DNA of 64,000 nucleotides from Paenibacillus harenae (GCF_030812415.1 NZ_JAUSST010000003.1:62001-126000), one strand, 5' to 3'. Counted from the stretch's first letter, positions 47,414-56,501 are shown. The notes: generated by a model not told the origin, from the letters alone. Numbers and translations are program-made.

Positions 47414-47732
47414 TCATGATCGAAGAGATTCCTGAACGAAATCGTATACGACTTTACCTAACGAAGCTTTCAATATGAACACGTACAAGACGAAATAAGA
47501 TTCATCCAATGAAAAGACGTAAAGGGTTAAACCGAAATGCGATTGAATACAGAGCGGAAGTTAGTTTCCGCCCTAGATACAATCAGTTCTGCCCCTTCAC
47601 GTCCCCCTGGAAAACAAATCGAATGAATCCTTAAGCCAGGTACAAAGCATATTGAAAGACGATAAAAAGCGCTAGGTAAAGACCGTATAAACGCGATTTC
47701 TTGGGTTAAGTCGAAGAAGAGGCAACATCGTA

Positions 47733-47757
47733 TAACACCGTAGTCACGCTACTGAAA
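47733..47757 (+). repeat. attC-like half-site S18
   Basis: Only R'' and a diverged L'' remain (TAACACCGTAGTCACGCTAC); the R' half is absent before the methyltransferase gene. Left pairing GAGGCAACATCGTATAAC with GTTATCCGCCATTGCC at 47262 is imperfect. Confidence 0.65.
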
Positions 47758-47791
47758 TTATTGCAATACAATTATGTAAAGCACACTCAAG

Positions 47792-48514
47792 GTGGTGTTA
47801 AATTTAAGTATTTCAAAGGAGCATGATTTTTTACTTCAATCCGTAAAGAGATGGTTCAATCGTCCGGATCAAATCTCTTATTACTATGATGAAGTATCTG
47901 GTGGGCTGACAGAAGCAGAACAGTATTTATTAAATAATTTACCTAACAATGGATCTATTCTTGACGTTGGTTGTGGAGCCGGAAGAATAAGTATGTACTT
48001 AGCGGAAAAGGGTTACATGGTAACGGGAGTTGATATTAGCGAAGGACTTATCACTAGAGCTCGTGAACTATCAACCAAAAAAAATCTCACCATCAATTTT
48101 ATTAATACAGAAGGATTAGATTTACCTTTTAAAGATGCAACGTTTGAAATTATGGTCGGATTTAAGGTGCTATGTTATATACCTTCAAGGAAATTAAGAC
48201 ATGAATATCTCCAGGAATTATTCAGAGTGCTTAAACCAGGAGGTACACTGATTATGACTCAAAATACTGTTCCAGAAGAATATATTGACGAAGCAAAGGA
48301 TGAATTTTTTGAAAGTTGTCCAGCGTCGCAATTCATGATTCTAGAACCAGGTGATAATTTTCCGTTAGGAGATGGATACGTTCGATGGTTTACAGAAAGA
48401 GAATTACTAGACGAAATTAAGAAAACAGATTTTGTAGTTGAAGTATTCGATTCAGATGAGGCACATAATGGAGCAGGTTTTTTAAAACTTATCAGACTAA
48501 AGAAATTTTGTTAG
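47792..48514 (+). CDS. SAM-dependent methyltransferase, class I
   Basis: 240 residues; motif I SILDVGCGAGRISMYLAEKG, motif II-like VTGVDIS, and a LFRVLKPGGTLIMTQN post-motif, as in ubiE/methyltransferase-11 type enzymes. Substrate unknown. GTG start inferred (47792 or 47795), RBS weak, because the normal 5' leader was lost with the R' half of S18. Confidence 0.85.
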   Translation: MVLNLSISKEHDFLLQSVKRWFNRPDQISYYYDEVSGGLTEAEQYLLNNLPNNGSILDVGCGAGRISMYLAEKGYMVTGVDISEGLITRARELSTKKNLTINFINTEGLDLPFKDATFEIMVGFKVLCYIPSRKLRHEYLQELFRVLKPGGTLIMTQNTVPEEYIDEAKDEFFESCPASQFMILEPGDNFPLGDGYVRWFTERELLDEIKKTDFVVEVFDSDEAHNGAGFLKLIRLKKFC

Positions 48515-48527
48515 GAATTCGAAGATG

Positions 48528-48541
48528 GCAATAACTTCACC
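48528..48541 (+). repeat. site remnant cut at the R'' core
   Basis: The methyltransferase cassette ends GATGGCAATAACTTCACC, the usual sequence up to the R'' core, but TAAC and all of the site are missing; unrelated sequence (TCCTGAAATAC) follows. Confidence 0.55.
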
Positions 48542-48594
48542 TCCTGAAATACATATATAGCCTCATTAAAGAGAATCAAAGGAGTTGATCATAG

Positions 48595-48924
48595 ATGTCA
48601 CTATGCTATTACGACAATTCTGAAATTACAGATAAACCTGTCAACTTAATTGATCGAGTTTATTGTTTAGATTTTCATCAATTTAATAAAGAGACGTGGA
48701 ACAAGCTAGGAGAGATTTATTCAATTCTTCCTTCGCAAGTAATAATTAATAATATCGGTCAAGCTGCTTGGTTTGGTGAAGAAGGTAAATCAGATAATTA
48801 CTTGTGGGCATCAGTCGAACCTTCAGGTTTGCAAGTTGCAGGGAAATTACTGACTAGTGATTGGAAAGACTGGGAAGGGAAATTTAATGAATTAATAATT
48901 GATTTTCCATTCTTTGAGTGCTAG
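48595..48924 (+). CDS. hypothetical cassette protein
   Basis: 109 residues, aromatic-rich (MSLCYYDNSEITDKPVNLID; WASVEPSGLQVAGKLLTSDW). Strong RBS AAAGGAG. Resembles small immunity proteins in size and composition; no family recognised. Confidence 0.65.
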   Translation: MSLCYYDNSEITDKPVNLIDRVYCLDFHQFNKETWNKLGEIYSILPSQVIINNIGQAAWFGEEGKSDNYLWASVEPSGLQVAGKLLTSDWKDWEGKFNELIIDFPFFEC

Positions 48925-48936
48925 AGATTGAATGAT

Positions 48937-49102
48937 GGGCCATTTGGCCCTCGGTCCGGCCGGAGTTAGAAGTGGAATTGAAGAGTCATTTCAGTTTTCG
49001 AGGAAGCTGAAGCAGCCGGAAACATCCCACCACTTAACCGCATCGCGGCCGGCGACATTCGTCGCCATAAGGTGGTGGGACGGCGTGAATACAATAACGT
49101 TA
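48937..49102 (+). repeat. attC-like site S19, left end deleted
   Basis: R'' and L'' are missing; the site begins inside the first hairpin (GGGCCATTTGGCCC) and is complete from there to GTTAGGT. Confidence 0.8.
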
Positions 49103-49146
49103 GGTGAAATCATCTATAATGCTTTATAAAGAAAGAGAGGAGAGAT

Positions 49147-49749
49147 AAAGTCTATTATTCTTTTCCTCATTCATCATTTTCTGAAGAATTTGTAGAGGAA
49201 GTATATAAATCGTTTTTTCATTACTTTCCTTATAAATCAGGATATTGGGAAGCAGAAGATAACTCACTTGAAGAGATTATTAGATGGAATACCAATCTTT
49301 TGTTAGGATTCAATCAGCATGTAAAGAACAATTACAAACAAGTACTATTAGATTCTGGATTACATAATCACCTGAGATTATTTTGGAGCTGTGACTCCAA
49401 AGAAATAACATTACATATGATCACTTCTGAACGAGATGTAGTTCTGGATGATAATACTTGGAGATTCAACGGGAATCAGATCAAATCTTTTATAAATCTT
49501 TCTGTAGATGTATGGGAAACCCACATAACCAATAATATTCAAACCTATCATGAATTAGATGTTCCAATACCCATAAATAGAATATTGAAAGGCGAACACC
49601 CAGCAACAGACCCATTTTGTATTATTTGTTCAAAAACTTTTGCGAAAATAAAAGATCAAATTGAAAGTCGGTATTTTCTTAAAACCATTAAAGATGGAGT
49701 TCTTATTTTAGACAAGATATATGCAAGTTTACTCGAAGAAGATAGATGA
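49147..49749 (+). CDS. hypothetical cassette protein, start codon unclear
   Basis: Reading frame is open from 49120 and protein-like from about 49147 (VYYSFPHSSFSEEFVEEVYK, GYWEAEDNSLEEIIRWNTNL); first legal start is TTG 49300, deep inside. AGAGGAG at 49134-49140 suggests translation should begin near 49147, so an ATG has been lost or a base deleted. C-terminal half includes HPATDPFCIICSKTFAKIKD. Family unknown. Confidence 0.55.
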   Translation, partial: KVYYSFPHSSFSEEFVEEVYKSFFHYFPYKSGYWEAEDNSLEEIIRWNTNLLLGFNQHVKNNYKQVLLDSGLHNHLRLFWSCDSKEITLHMITSERDVVLDDNTWRFNGNQIKSFINLSVDVWETHITNNIQTYHELDVPIPINRILKGEHPATDPFCIICSKTFAKIKDQIESRYFLKTIKDGVLILDKIYASLLEEDR

Positions 49750-49756
49750 CTTCACA

Positions 49757-49897
49757 TAACAACGTATTCACGCATCGGGCCATTCAGCCCTCGGTCCGGC
49801 AGAAGCACTTCGGTGAAGTGCAATCAGCCGGATACATTCATTCCCCTAAGATAAGAGCTATCTAAGGGGAATGGACGTCGTGAATACAAGAACGTTA
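49757..49897 (+). repeat. attC-like site S20
   Basis: 141 bp. Inner stem replaced by a long perfect one, ATTCCCCTAAGATA/TATCTAAGGGGAAT. Own-cassette pairing ATAGATGACTTCACATAAC with GTTAGGTGAAATCATCTAT at 49099. Confidence 0.9.
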
Positions 49898-49978
49898 TAG
49901 GCAGCGTAAACCCTAATATATTAAACCTCGTTCTTGACATGAAATTGAATACATAATTTTGATTGGTGGTGGTTGACA

Positions 49979-50998
49979 ATGCATGAACAGTCAAAACATC
50001 TAATTGCTGTATCAGCTCTTGTTAAGAATGAGATGGGGCATGTTTTGATGGTCCGGACACATTTACGAGCTGAAACTTGGGAATTGCCTGGAGGATTTGT
50101 TGATGCTGGCGAGTCATTAGAAGTAGCGGTATGTCGTGAATTTCTCGAAGAAACCGGAGTTGTCATCCGTCCTATCGGAGTGTCCGGTGTCTACTACAAT
50201 GAAAGGCTTCATGTTTTGTCAGTAGTTTTTAATGCGGACTATGTTAGCGGTGAAATAACAATTCAACCCGAAGAGATACTAGAAGCGAATTTTTTACACT
50301 TGGATGCAACTAAAATGGATGAATACATTAAACGGCCTCATTTAAAGTCGCGAATTTTAGATGCGCTAAATGTGGTACACTCTATACCCTATGAGGCATG
50401 GAATTTGAACCCACCTGACTATAAGCTGCTGTCAAGAATAGACGGGGAACATCAGAATGCAAAAAAAGTTTTTTTGCTCACGGGAAAGCCAAGAACAGGA
50501 AAGTCAACTTTGATAAAAAAGCTTATAAATAAGATGGGATCAGAATTATGCGGTGGATTCTACACGGAGGAAATAACCAATTCCAATGATAATCGAATTG
50601 GTTTCAGATGCGTATCTGTTGATGGAGACAGTGTGGAAATTGCTAATGTAGAAAGTCCAAGTGAAGTTCGAATAGGAAGATACGGAATTGATATAGGAAA
50701 ATTCGAAAAATTTGCTTTAAGAGTATTGCAAGAAGCCATCATCCTTAAAAAAGTTATTGTTATTGATGAAATTGGATTTATGCAAATGCTATCCTCATCT
50801 TTCCAAAGAAAGGTGCAAGAAATTATTTCTGAAAATCGCATTGTATTAGGGACAGTTCCTCTAGATAGTCATCCTGAAATTGACAAAATCAAATATATCA
50901 AGGAAGTGCAGTTAGTTAGGATTAATGAATTTACCCGTGATGTGATAACAGAATTATTAGCAACGGATATTTTGAAAGCTATAGAATCAAGTGTTTAA
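49979..50998 (+). CDS. NUDIX hydrolase fused to THEP1-type NTPase
   Basis: 339 residues. N-terminal NUDIX domain with a perfect box: Gly39, Glu45, REFLEE 53-58, Gly60 (GFVDAGESLEVAVCREFLEE). C-terminal THEP1-like domain: P-loop LLTGKPRTGKSTL, GGFYTEEI, GFRCVSVDG and VIVIDEIGFMQ. Both halves hydrolyse nucleotides, so the protein may sanitise nucleotide pools or cleave a nucleotide signal. ATG 49979 with GGTGGTGG upstream; TTG 49973 is alternative. Confidence 0.88.
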   Translation: MHEQSKHLIAVSALVKNEMGHVLMVRTHLRAETWELPGGFVDAGESLEVAVCREFLEETGVVIRPIGVSGVYYNERLHVLSVVFNADYVSGEITIQPEEILEANFLHLDATKMDEYIKRPHLKSRILDALNVVHSIPYEAWNLNPPDYKLLSRIDGEHQNAKKVFLLTGKPRTGKSTLIKKLINKMGSELCGGFYTEEITNSNDNRIGFRCVSVDGDSVEIANVESPSEVRIGRYGIDIGKFEKFALRVLQEAIILKKVIVIDEIGFMQMLSSSFQRKVQEIISENRIVLGTVPLDSHPEIDKIKYIKEVQLVRINEFTRDVITELLATDILKAIESSV

Positions 50999-51028
50999 AA
51001 TAATCTCTGAGAAGGCGCTGACATCCTA

Positions 51029-51207
51029 TAACATTATATTCACGTATCGGGTCGACTCTGTCGTGGCAGAAGTTAGGAGTGGATTCGGTGAGGCATTCAG
51101 TGTTCGGGAAGCAGAAGCAGCCGGACACATCCGTACCGAATAAGCGCATCGTGCCCGGCGACTTCGTCGCCTTAAGTCGGGGGGACGTCGTGAATACAAC
51201 AACGTTA
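51029..51207 (+). repeat. attC-like site S21
   Basis: 179 bp; first hairpin altered (GGGTCGACTCTGTCG). CGAATAAGCGC...CTTAAGTCG stem. Own-cassette pairing GGCGCTGACATCCTATAAC with GTTATAGGCAGCGTAAA at 49894, with a shifted gap. Confidence 0.88.
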
Positions 51208-51247
51208 TATGAAATCCACTAAAGACCTTATATATTGGAGCTGAATC

Positions 51248-51898
51248 ATGGAAGAAGAAATAAAGAAAATTAGAAATAAGCAATCTAATATTTTGTTTTA
51301 TTTCATGTTATCGATCGGATTGATAGGCTCATTAACAATTCTACTTCAGAATATATATCGTTGGACCATTGTGGATATTTTCACACCTTTTATTGCACCG
51401 TTCATTGAGATGATTGGTTATCTAGTTTTTATAGTTTGCTCATTGATAGTTTTTGTGTATTTTGTTGTAAGTAAACCATTCCAAAGAGCAAGAAACGGGA
51501 TACCAATCTTGATAAATATTGTTGTTCTTGTACTGGTATTCATTGTTCCTTTTACTTCATTAACATTAAATCTTGATTATCGTTTAAATAAGTCAGAACG
51601 CGAAGAAGCTATTAAATTGGTATTAGATGAATCGTTGAAACCCAACGTACCTTACAATACAGCATTAATACATTTACCTAATAAATATGAGAAGTTGTCC
51701 AAAGGCGGTGGTGAGATAGTTGTCAAAGGAAGTGGACAGGATACTCATATTCTTTTCTATACTTATCGTGGAGTAGTTGATAATTTCGCTGGATTTATAT
51801 ATACGGCAGATGGAAGAAGCCCGGATGAAACGTTATTTGGGGATTTTATTCAAGTAAAGAAATTAGATAAGAATTGGTATTGGGTAAGCGCTACGTAG
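51248..51898 (+). CDS. three-helix membrane protein
   Basis: 216 residues; membrane segments at ~16-35, ~48-72 and ~86-106, then a ~110-residue soluble domain (IVVKGSGQDTHILFYTYRGV; YTADGRSPDETLFGDFIQVK), probably outside. RBS TTGGAG. Unknown family. Confidence 0.7.
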   Translation: MEEEIKKIRNKQSNILFYFMLSIGLIGSLTILLQNIYRWTIVDIFTPFIAPFIEMIGYLVFIVCSLIVFVYFVVSKPFQRARNGIPILINIVVLVLVFIVPFTSLTLNLDYRLNKSEREEAIKLVLDESLKPNVPYNTALIHLPNKYEKLSKGGGEIVVKGSGQDTHILFYTYRGVVDNFAGFIYTADGRSPDETLFGDFIQVKKLDKNWYWVSAT

Positions 51899-51912
51899 CA
51901 GCGGACTTCATA

Positions 51913-52069
51913 TAACAATGTGTTCGCGCATCGGGGTACAAGCCCCCTCGGTCCCCGGAAGATAAGTCGAAGAAGTGATTGCCGGGACACATCCGCACCG
52001 ACTAACCGCATCGCGGCCGCTCACTTCGTTCGCTTAAGTCGGTGGGACGTCGTGAATACAATAACGTTA
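51913..52069 (+). repeat. attC-like site S22
   Basis: 157 bp, TCCCCGG/CCGGGA third stem as in S16. L'' is GTTCGCG (one change). Own-cassette pairing GCGGACTTCATATAAC with GTTATATGAAATCCAC at 51204. Confidence 0.9.
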
Positions 52070-52174
52070 GTGGAAATTTCCTAAAGACGAAAAATTTAAA
52101 TGAAAGCTAGATCTGATTTATCAAGCAGGATAGGCCATTACTACTTTTGATAAATGATAAGGAGTAGATAACTT

Positions 52175-52984
52175 TTGTCAAATAGTGATTTTCCAAGAAA
52201 TGCTGAAGAAAAAACAGGATACTCTTTAGTCTTCAAAGATGATTTTAATTCATATGATCTTGATAATAATAAATGGTTTCCCTACTATTTGCCTCAATGG
52301 AGTAGTAAACAAAATTCTAAAGCAAATTATAGGATTCAAGACAGCCAATTAATATTGCAAATAACAGAAACTCAACTGCCGTGGTGTCCTGAATTTAATG
52401 GAAACGTTAAGGTAAGTAATCTCCAAACAGGAGTTTATTCTGGTCCCTTAAATAGTGAATATGGTCAACACAGATTTTCAAAAAACTGTCTCGTTAGAGA
52501 AGAACAGAAAGAAGTAAGGCTTTTTACTCCACAATACGGCTACTTTGAGATTAGAGCTAAAGGATCTAATGACCCAAATAATGTTTTCGGATTCTGGATG
52601 ATTGGATTTGAAGACCTCCCACATCGCTCGGCCGAAATATGTCCTTTTGAATTGAAAGGCTGGAATGTGAATACTACCAAGTCTACAATAGGATTCGGTA
52701 TTCATTCATTTGGAGACCCCGAAATTAAAGAAGAGTTTTTTGAGAGAGAGTTTATGATAGATCCTACGAAGTTCCACATTTATGCAGTGAATTGGACGCC
52801 TGATGGAGTTGATTTTTACCTCGACAATGAATTAATTCATAACTCAAGTCAATCCCCTCAATATCCGATGCAACTGATGCTTAATATCTATGAGATTCCA
52901 CCATTAGAAAGTGGTTCAAAAAGGGCTCCTACTTACCCAAGTGAGTTTACCATTGATTATATTCGTTGTTATCAGAAGAAGTAA
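52175..52984 (+). CDS. GH16-like beta-glucanase-fold protein with altered active site
   Basis: 269 residues. SLVFKDDFNSYDLDNNKWF, YGYFEIRAKG, HIYAVNWTPDGVDFYLDNEL and EFTIDYIRCYQKK are typical GH16/concanavalin-fold landmarks. The catalytic motif normally E-[ILV]-D-x-x-E reads EICPFE, with Cys in place of Asp. No signal peptide, unlike secreted glucanases. TTG start with AAGGAG upstream. Could bind rather than cut glycans. Confidence 0.75.
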   Translation: MSNSDFPRNAEEKTGYSLVFKDDFNSYDLDNNKWFPYYLPQWSSKQNSKANYRIQDSQLILQITETQLPWCPEFNGNVKVSNLQTGVYSGPLNSEYGQHRFSKNCLVREEQKEVRLFTPQYGYFEIRAKGSNDPNNVFGFWMIGFEDLPHRSAEICPFELKGWNVNTTKSTIGFGIHSFGDPEIKEEFFEREFMIDPTKFHIYAVNWTPDGVDFYLDNELIHNSSQSPQYPMQLMLNIYEIPPLESGSKRAPTYPSEFTIDYIRCYQKK

Positions 52985-53022
52985 AATTAATGGTATTTTC
53001 AGAGGTGAAGAAAAACTTCGTC

Positions 53023-53200
53023 TAACACAATTCACGCATCGGGGGACAAGCCCCTTGGTCCGGTACGAAGGTAGAGAGGATTCACTGAGGCATTTGCAGG
53101 GAAGTGAATTCAGCCGGAAACATCCCACCACTTAACCGCATCGCGGCCGGCGACATTCGTCGCCTTAAGGTGGTGGGGCGTCGTTAATACAAGAACGTTA
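53023..53200 (+). repeat. attC-like site S23
   Basis: 178 bp; spacer after R'' lost CATA (TAACACAATTCACG) and L' is CGTTAATA. Own-cassette pairing AAAACTTCGTCTAAC with GTTAGTGGAAATTTC at 52066 is imperfect. Confidence 0.85.
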
Positions 53201-53259
53201 GATGAAATGGGACAAGTACTTATTTTTAAAGAATATATTAATGTAAATAGGTGATTCTA

Positions 53260-53790
53260 TTGAATATTTATGGTCACACAAAAAATGCGACACAAGAACT
53301 AAGGCATATATTCAATAATGATAATAAGAAGGATATCAACTCTATTTTACTTGCGATTAAATCTTCATGGAGATTTATTCATAAGTACATAAAGAACATA
53401 CATCCAGAATGGACTATTGAATTCTCGACGAAGCTAAATATCATTAATCCAGAAGAATTAGTAATTACCTCTAATATGATCTCAAATGCTCGGAGAAGTT
53501 TTATTTCGATGGAACAGGAAAGAGAAATTAAAACGTACATGATGTATTTCATCTGGATTATGAATAAATTACTTATATTTAATAAATCTGATGAAGAGGG
53601 ATGTAGAGTTTGCCAAGGTGAATTGTATTATTATTTTGATATAGAACATGACATTTTAATTAAGGAATGTGGAACCTGTAGCTCTTGGTATCATGGCAAG
53701 TCTGATAACACTATAAAGGAATTTACAAAGAATATTAGACCTGCAACAAGAACAGATTTAATAGACAACAAAATATCTTGGAATGCTTAA
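53260..53790 (+). CDS. hypothetical cassette protein with C-terminal Cys motif
   Basis: About 176 residues, helical N-terminal part (SSWRFIHKYIKNIHPEWTIE) and a zinc-ribbon-like C-terminus: CRVCQGELYYYF ... KECGTCSSWYHG (two CxxC). Start TTG 53260 after AGGTGATT. Family not recognised. Confidence 0.62.
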   Translation: MNIYGHTKNATQELRHIFNNDNKKDINSILLAIKSSWRFIHKYIKNIHPEWTIEFSTKLNIINPEELVITSNMISNARRSFISMEQEREIKTYMMYFIWIMNKLLIFNKSDEEGCRVCQGELYYYFDIEHDILIKECGTCSSWYHGKSDNTIKEFTKNIRPATRTDLIDNKISWNA

Positions 53791-53827
53791 TGCTTTGAGA
53801 GGAGTTCAAGGAGTGTCCGACATCATC

Positions 53828-53949
53828 TAACATCATATTCACGCCCATCGGGTCATTCGGCCCTCGGTCCGACAGAAGTTATGAAGCCAAGAAGCTGTAT
53901 CAACCGGACACATCCGACTATGTCGGACGTCATGAATACAAGAACGTTA
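53828..53949 (+). repeat. attC-like site S24
   Basis: 122-bp short form with the same GACTATGTC-type reduced tip as S7. Own-cassette pairing TGTCCGACATCATCTAAC with GTTAGATGAAATGGGACA at 53197. Confidence 0.88.
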
Positions 53950-53988
53950 GACGAAAAATCACTTAAATCAATAAATTATGGAGACCAA

Positions 53989-54612
53989 ATGATACAGAAA
54001 ATACAAGGATACATGAAAGATAAATTCCCTGAATATTGGAGCAATATCAACATTCGTTTCGAGTTAGGTGAGCCTTATCGAAATGGGTCAAAGCGAAGAA
54101 TAAATCAAGTAAACAAAAGAGTAAAGACATTATTCGAAGAGCTCTTCAAACCAACGGATACAATATATGTCTTAATCAAAGACTGGGGATCATATGAAGA
54201 TCCCATGTTTGGCAATACAACTCCTGAATATCTATATGAATTATTTAAAGGTATAACAATGGAAGAGACAACCCTATATGATATCGATGAGGACGAAGAT
54301 GAAGACGGAAATAACATTGAAGTAAAGATTGAATATAAGTTTAAAGTTTTGTCTGGTGTGGTCTCTTCAATCCCTTATAAGGAAATCTTTGAAGGGATTT
54401 CTCATTACGAGCAGGGAAGAGAACCATCGATTGGACAAAGAGTTTTCTTTTTAAGCCAAGAGAAGGACATCTTATTCCACATGTACGATGATAGAGGATG
54501 TATTGCTCATGCGGTCTCAAAGGAACATTTAAGTGCACTTTATGTAAAATACAACGATTGGATTGTGAATTACTGGAGAGAGTATTTTGATGGTATTTTC
54601 AAGGAAGAGTGA
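53989..54612 (+). CDS. DUF3885 family protein
   Basis: 207 residues. KFPEYWSNINIRFELGEPYR NG...RVKTLFEELFKPTDTIYV is the DUF3885 pattern. Start 53989 follows ATGGAG; the frame extends upstream into S24 without a better signal. A very acidic stretch (IDEDEDEDGN) sits in the middle. Role unknown. Confidence 0.8.
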   Translation: MIQKIQGYMKDKFPEYWSNINIRFELGEPYRNGSKRRINQVNKRVKTLFEELFKPTDTIYVLIKDWGSYEDPMFGNTTPEYLYELFKGITMEETTLYDIDEDEDEDGNNIEVKIEYKFKVLSGVVSSIPYKEIFEGISHYEQGREPSIGQRVFFLSQEKDILFHMYDDRGCIAHAVSKEHLSALYVKYNDWIVNYWREYFDGIFKEE

Positions 54613-54621
54613 TCCTTCATC

Positions 54622-54808
54622 TAACACCATATTCACGCATCGGGCATTCGCCCTCGGTCCGGCTGAAGTTAGAAGAGGATTCGAAGAGGCATTTCAGACG
54701 CGGGGAAGTGGAATCAGCGGACACATCCGCTTTGCACTGCCTAACCGCGTCGCGGCCACTCCCTACGGTCGTTTAAGGCAGTGAAGGTTCGTGAATACAA
54801 AAACGTTT
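54622..54808 (+). repeat. attC-like site S25
   Basis: 187 bp, longest. R' is GTTTGGC instead of GTTA. Inner stem ACTGCCTAACC...TTTAAGGCAGT. Own-cassette pairing GAGTGATCCTTCATCTAAC with GTTAGACGAAAAATCACTT at 53946. Confidence 0.9.
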
Positions 54809-54859
54809 GGCGAAACGACCGAAGAAGTGATTGAACTACAGAAAGGAAGTATTTCAATA

Positions 54860-55360
54860 ATGAAAACCAAGTTAATTATTTTATTTCTGATATCAATCAT
54901 AATGCTCGGATGCAATAATCATGAAGATAACACCAATAAAGTATCATTATCCACTACCGCAGAACGTTTTATCACTAAAAAAGGATACAAGATAATTAAT
55001 AATGAAGGTTATGTTTATGAATACATATTAGAAAAAAAACATCTGACGGAAATGCCATATTTACAATACTGGAGTGTTCAAACCATAGATCCAGTTTCTT
55101 TTGTTGGCAAGCGAATTAAGACCAGTAAGTTTATTGTTAAAAACCATCCGCTAGATAATATAGATAATAATAGAGGAAAACAAACCAATATTTATATAAT
55201 GGAAACTGAGAAGCAAATAATTGGAGGATACAGTTTGCCTGTCCATGATGATCTACAAATGGGTTGGGTCTATACCATTGATGGAAAGACACTAGAAGAG
55301 TTAACTGGGATGCCTTATCAAGAATGGTTAGAACAGTGGAAACAAAAATACGAAATATAA
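54860..55360 (+). CDS. small lipoprotein
   Basis: 166 residues; lipobox IIMLGC (Cys near 17) and a ~140-residue exported domain with YWSVQTIDPVSFVGKRIKTS and a C-terminal KTLEELTGMPYQEWLEQW, like DUF4830-type lipoproteins in outline. RBS AAAGGAAG. Not confidently assigned. Confidence 0.65.
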   Translation: MKTKLIILFLISIIMLGCNNHEDNTNKVSLSTTAERFITKKGYKIINNEGYVYEYILEKKHLTEMPYLQYWSVQTIDPVSFVGKRIKTSKFIVKNHPLDNIDNNRGKQTNIYIMETEKQIIGGYSLPVHDDLQMGWVYTIDGKTLEELTGMPYQEWLEQWKQKYEI

Positions 55361-55389
55361 TTTAAAAGTATATCAAGAGTCGGATCGCC

Positions 55390-55570
55390 TAACACCATAT
55401 TCACGCTTCGGACCATTCGGCCTTCGGTCGGCCGGAGCACGATGAATTACAGAGAGGTATTTCAGTATTCAGGGAAGCATATTCAGCCGGACACATCCGC
55501 ACCACCAAACCGCATTGCGGCCGCCACTTCGTCGCTAAGTCGGTGGGACGTCGTGAATACAACAACCTTA
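55390..55570 (+). repeat. attC-like site S26
   Basis: 181 bp; R' mutated to CTTAGGC and the CACC stem no longer pairs fully (CCACCAAACC against TAAGTCGG). Own-cassette pairing GTCGGATCGCCTAAC with GTTTGGCGAAACGAC at 54805. Confidence 0.85.
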
Positions 55571-55609
55571 GGCGAAATAACCTGGAGAATTTACAGAGAG
55601 GAGATCTCA

Positions 55610-56389
55610 ATGAAGTTTCCATTAATCGTTTTAGATTTAGATGGTACACTACTCAACTCAAATAAAGAAATATCTAATCGTAGTTATAATGCCATTATGG
55701 ATTGCATAAGGCTAGGAATGAAATTCATCTTTGCGACAGCACGTCCTCCAAGGGCAGTCAGGTCATTTATGAAAGAAGAGTTACTCAGATTAAGTTCTTT
55801 TATTTATTACAATGGTGCCTATATCGAGTGTAAGCATACGGGAATAAAGGATCATGTACCGATTGAATCTGAAATTACAGCTGAAGTCCTAGATTACTGT
55901 CTGAATTGCAACCCTGATCTTGACTTAAGTTTAGAAGTGAAAGATGAATGGATGAGTTTAAAGGAATATGACTACACGACACTCATTAAGGTTAAAGACA
56001 ATCCTATTGTAAAGCCACTGGATGAACTCAAACGACTTGAGGCATCAAAGATCCTGTTTTCAGGAAACATTGATATGGTTTCATTTCTGGAGAAATTTAA
56101 TACGAAATTAAATATTTTAACTACAGACAATGGAAAGCTTGTTCAGCTTTCATCACTAAGGGCTTCAAAGGAAAGTGCAGTATCGGTTTTGTGTAAGGCG
56201 ATAAACATTTCACTCGAAAACGTCATGGTTTTTGGTGATGATTTCAATGATATAGGATTATTTAATTCTTGTGGATGGCCCGTGGCTATGGGAAATGCAA
56301 TTGAAGAATTGAAACTGATATCTAAAGAGATTACAGAAACTAATGATAATGATGGAGTGGCAATGATCTTAGAAAGACTTTGTGGGTGA
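55610..56389 (+). CDS. HAD-superfamily phosphatase, Cof type
   Basis: 259 residues. LIVLDLDGTLLNSNKEIS is HAD motif I with the nucleophile Asp, FATARPPRA motif II region, KESAVSVLCKAI the Lys motif and VMVFGDDFNDIGLF motif IV. Cof-type HAD enzymes dephosphorylate sugar phosphates or flavin/PLP phosphates. GAGAGGAG upstream. Confidence 0.88.
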   Translation: MKFPLIVLDLDGTLLNSNKEISNRSYNAIMDCIRLGMKFIFATARPPRAVRSFMKEELLRLSSFIYYNGAYIECKHTGIKDHVPIESEITAEVLDYCLNCNPDLDLSLEVKDEWMSLKEYDYTTLIKVKDNPIVKPLDELKRLEASKILFSGNIDMVSFLEKFNTKLNILTTDNGKLVQLSSLRASKESAVSVLCKAINISLENVMVFGDDFNDIGLFNSCGWPVAMGNAIEELKLISKEITETNDNDGVAMILERLCG

Positions 56390-56390
56390 T

Positions 56391-56501
56391 TCAAGGTTAC
56401 TTCGCCAGATTCAGCCGGACACATCCACCACCTAACCGTATCACGGCCAGTTCTTTTCGGAGCCTTAAGTCGGTGGGACGTCGTGAAATACAACAACTTT
56501 A
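56391..56501 (+). repeat. attC-like site S27, left part deleted
   Basis: Cassette end AAGGTTACTTCGCC (pairs with GGCGAAATAACCT at 55571) runs straight into ATTCAGCCGGACAC, so TAAC through the first half of the third stem is gone. R' is mutated to TTTA. Confidence 0.75.

Noticed and set aside
48510..48516. GTTAGGA at the end of the methyltransferase gene as a crossover site
   Set aside because: It is part of the Cys-stop codons (TGT TAG) and lacks L' and the GAAA block.
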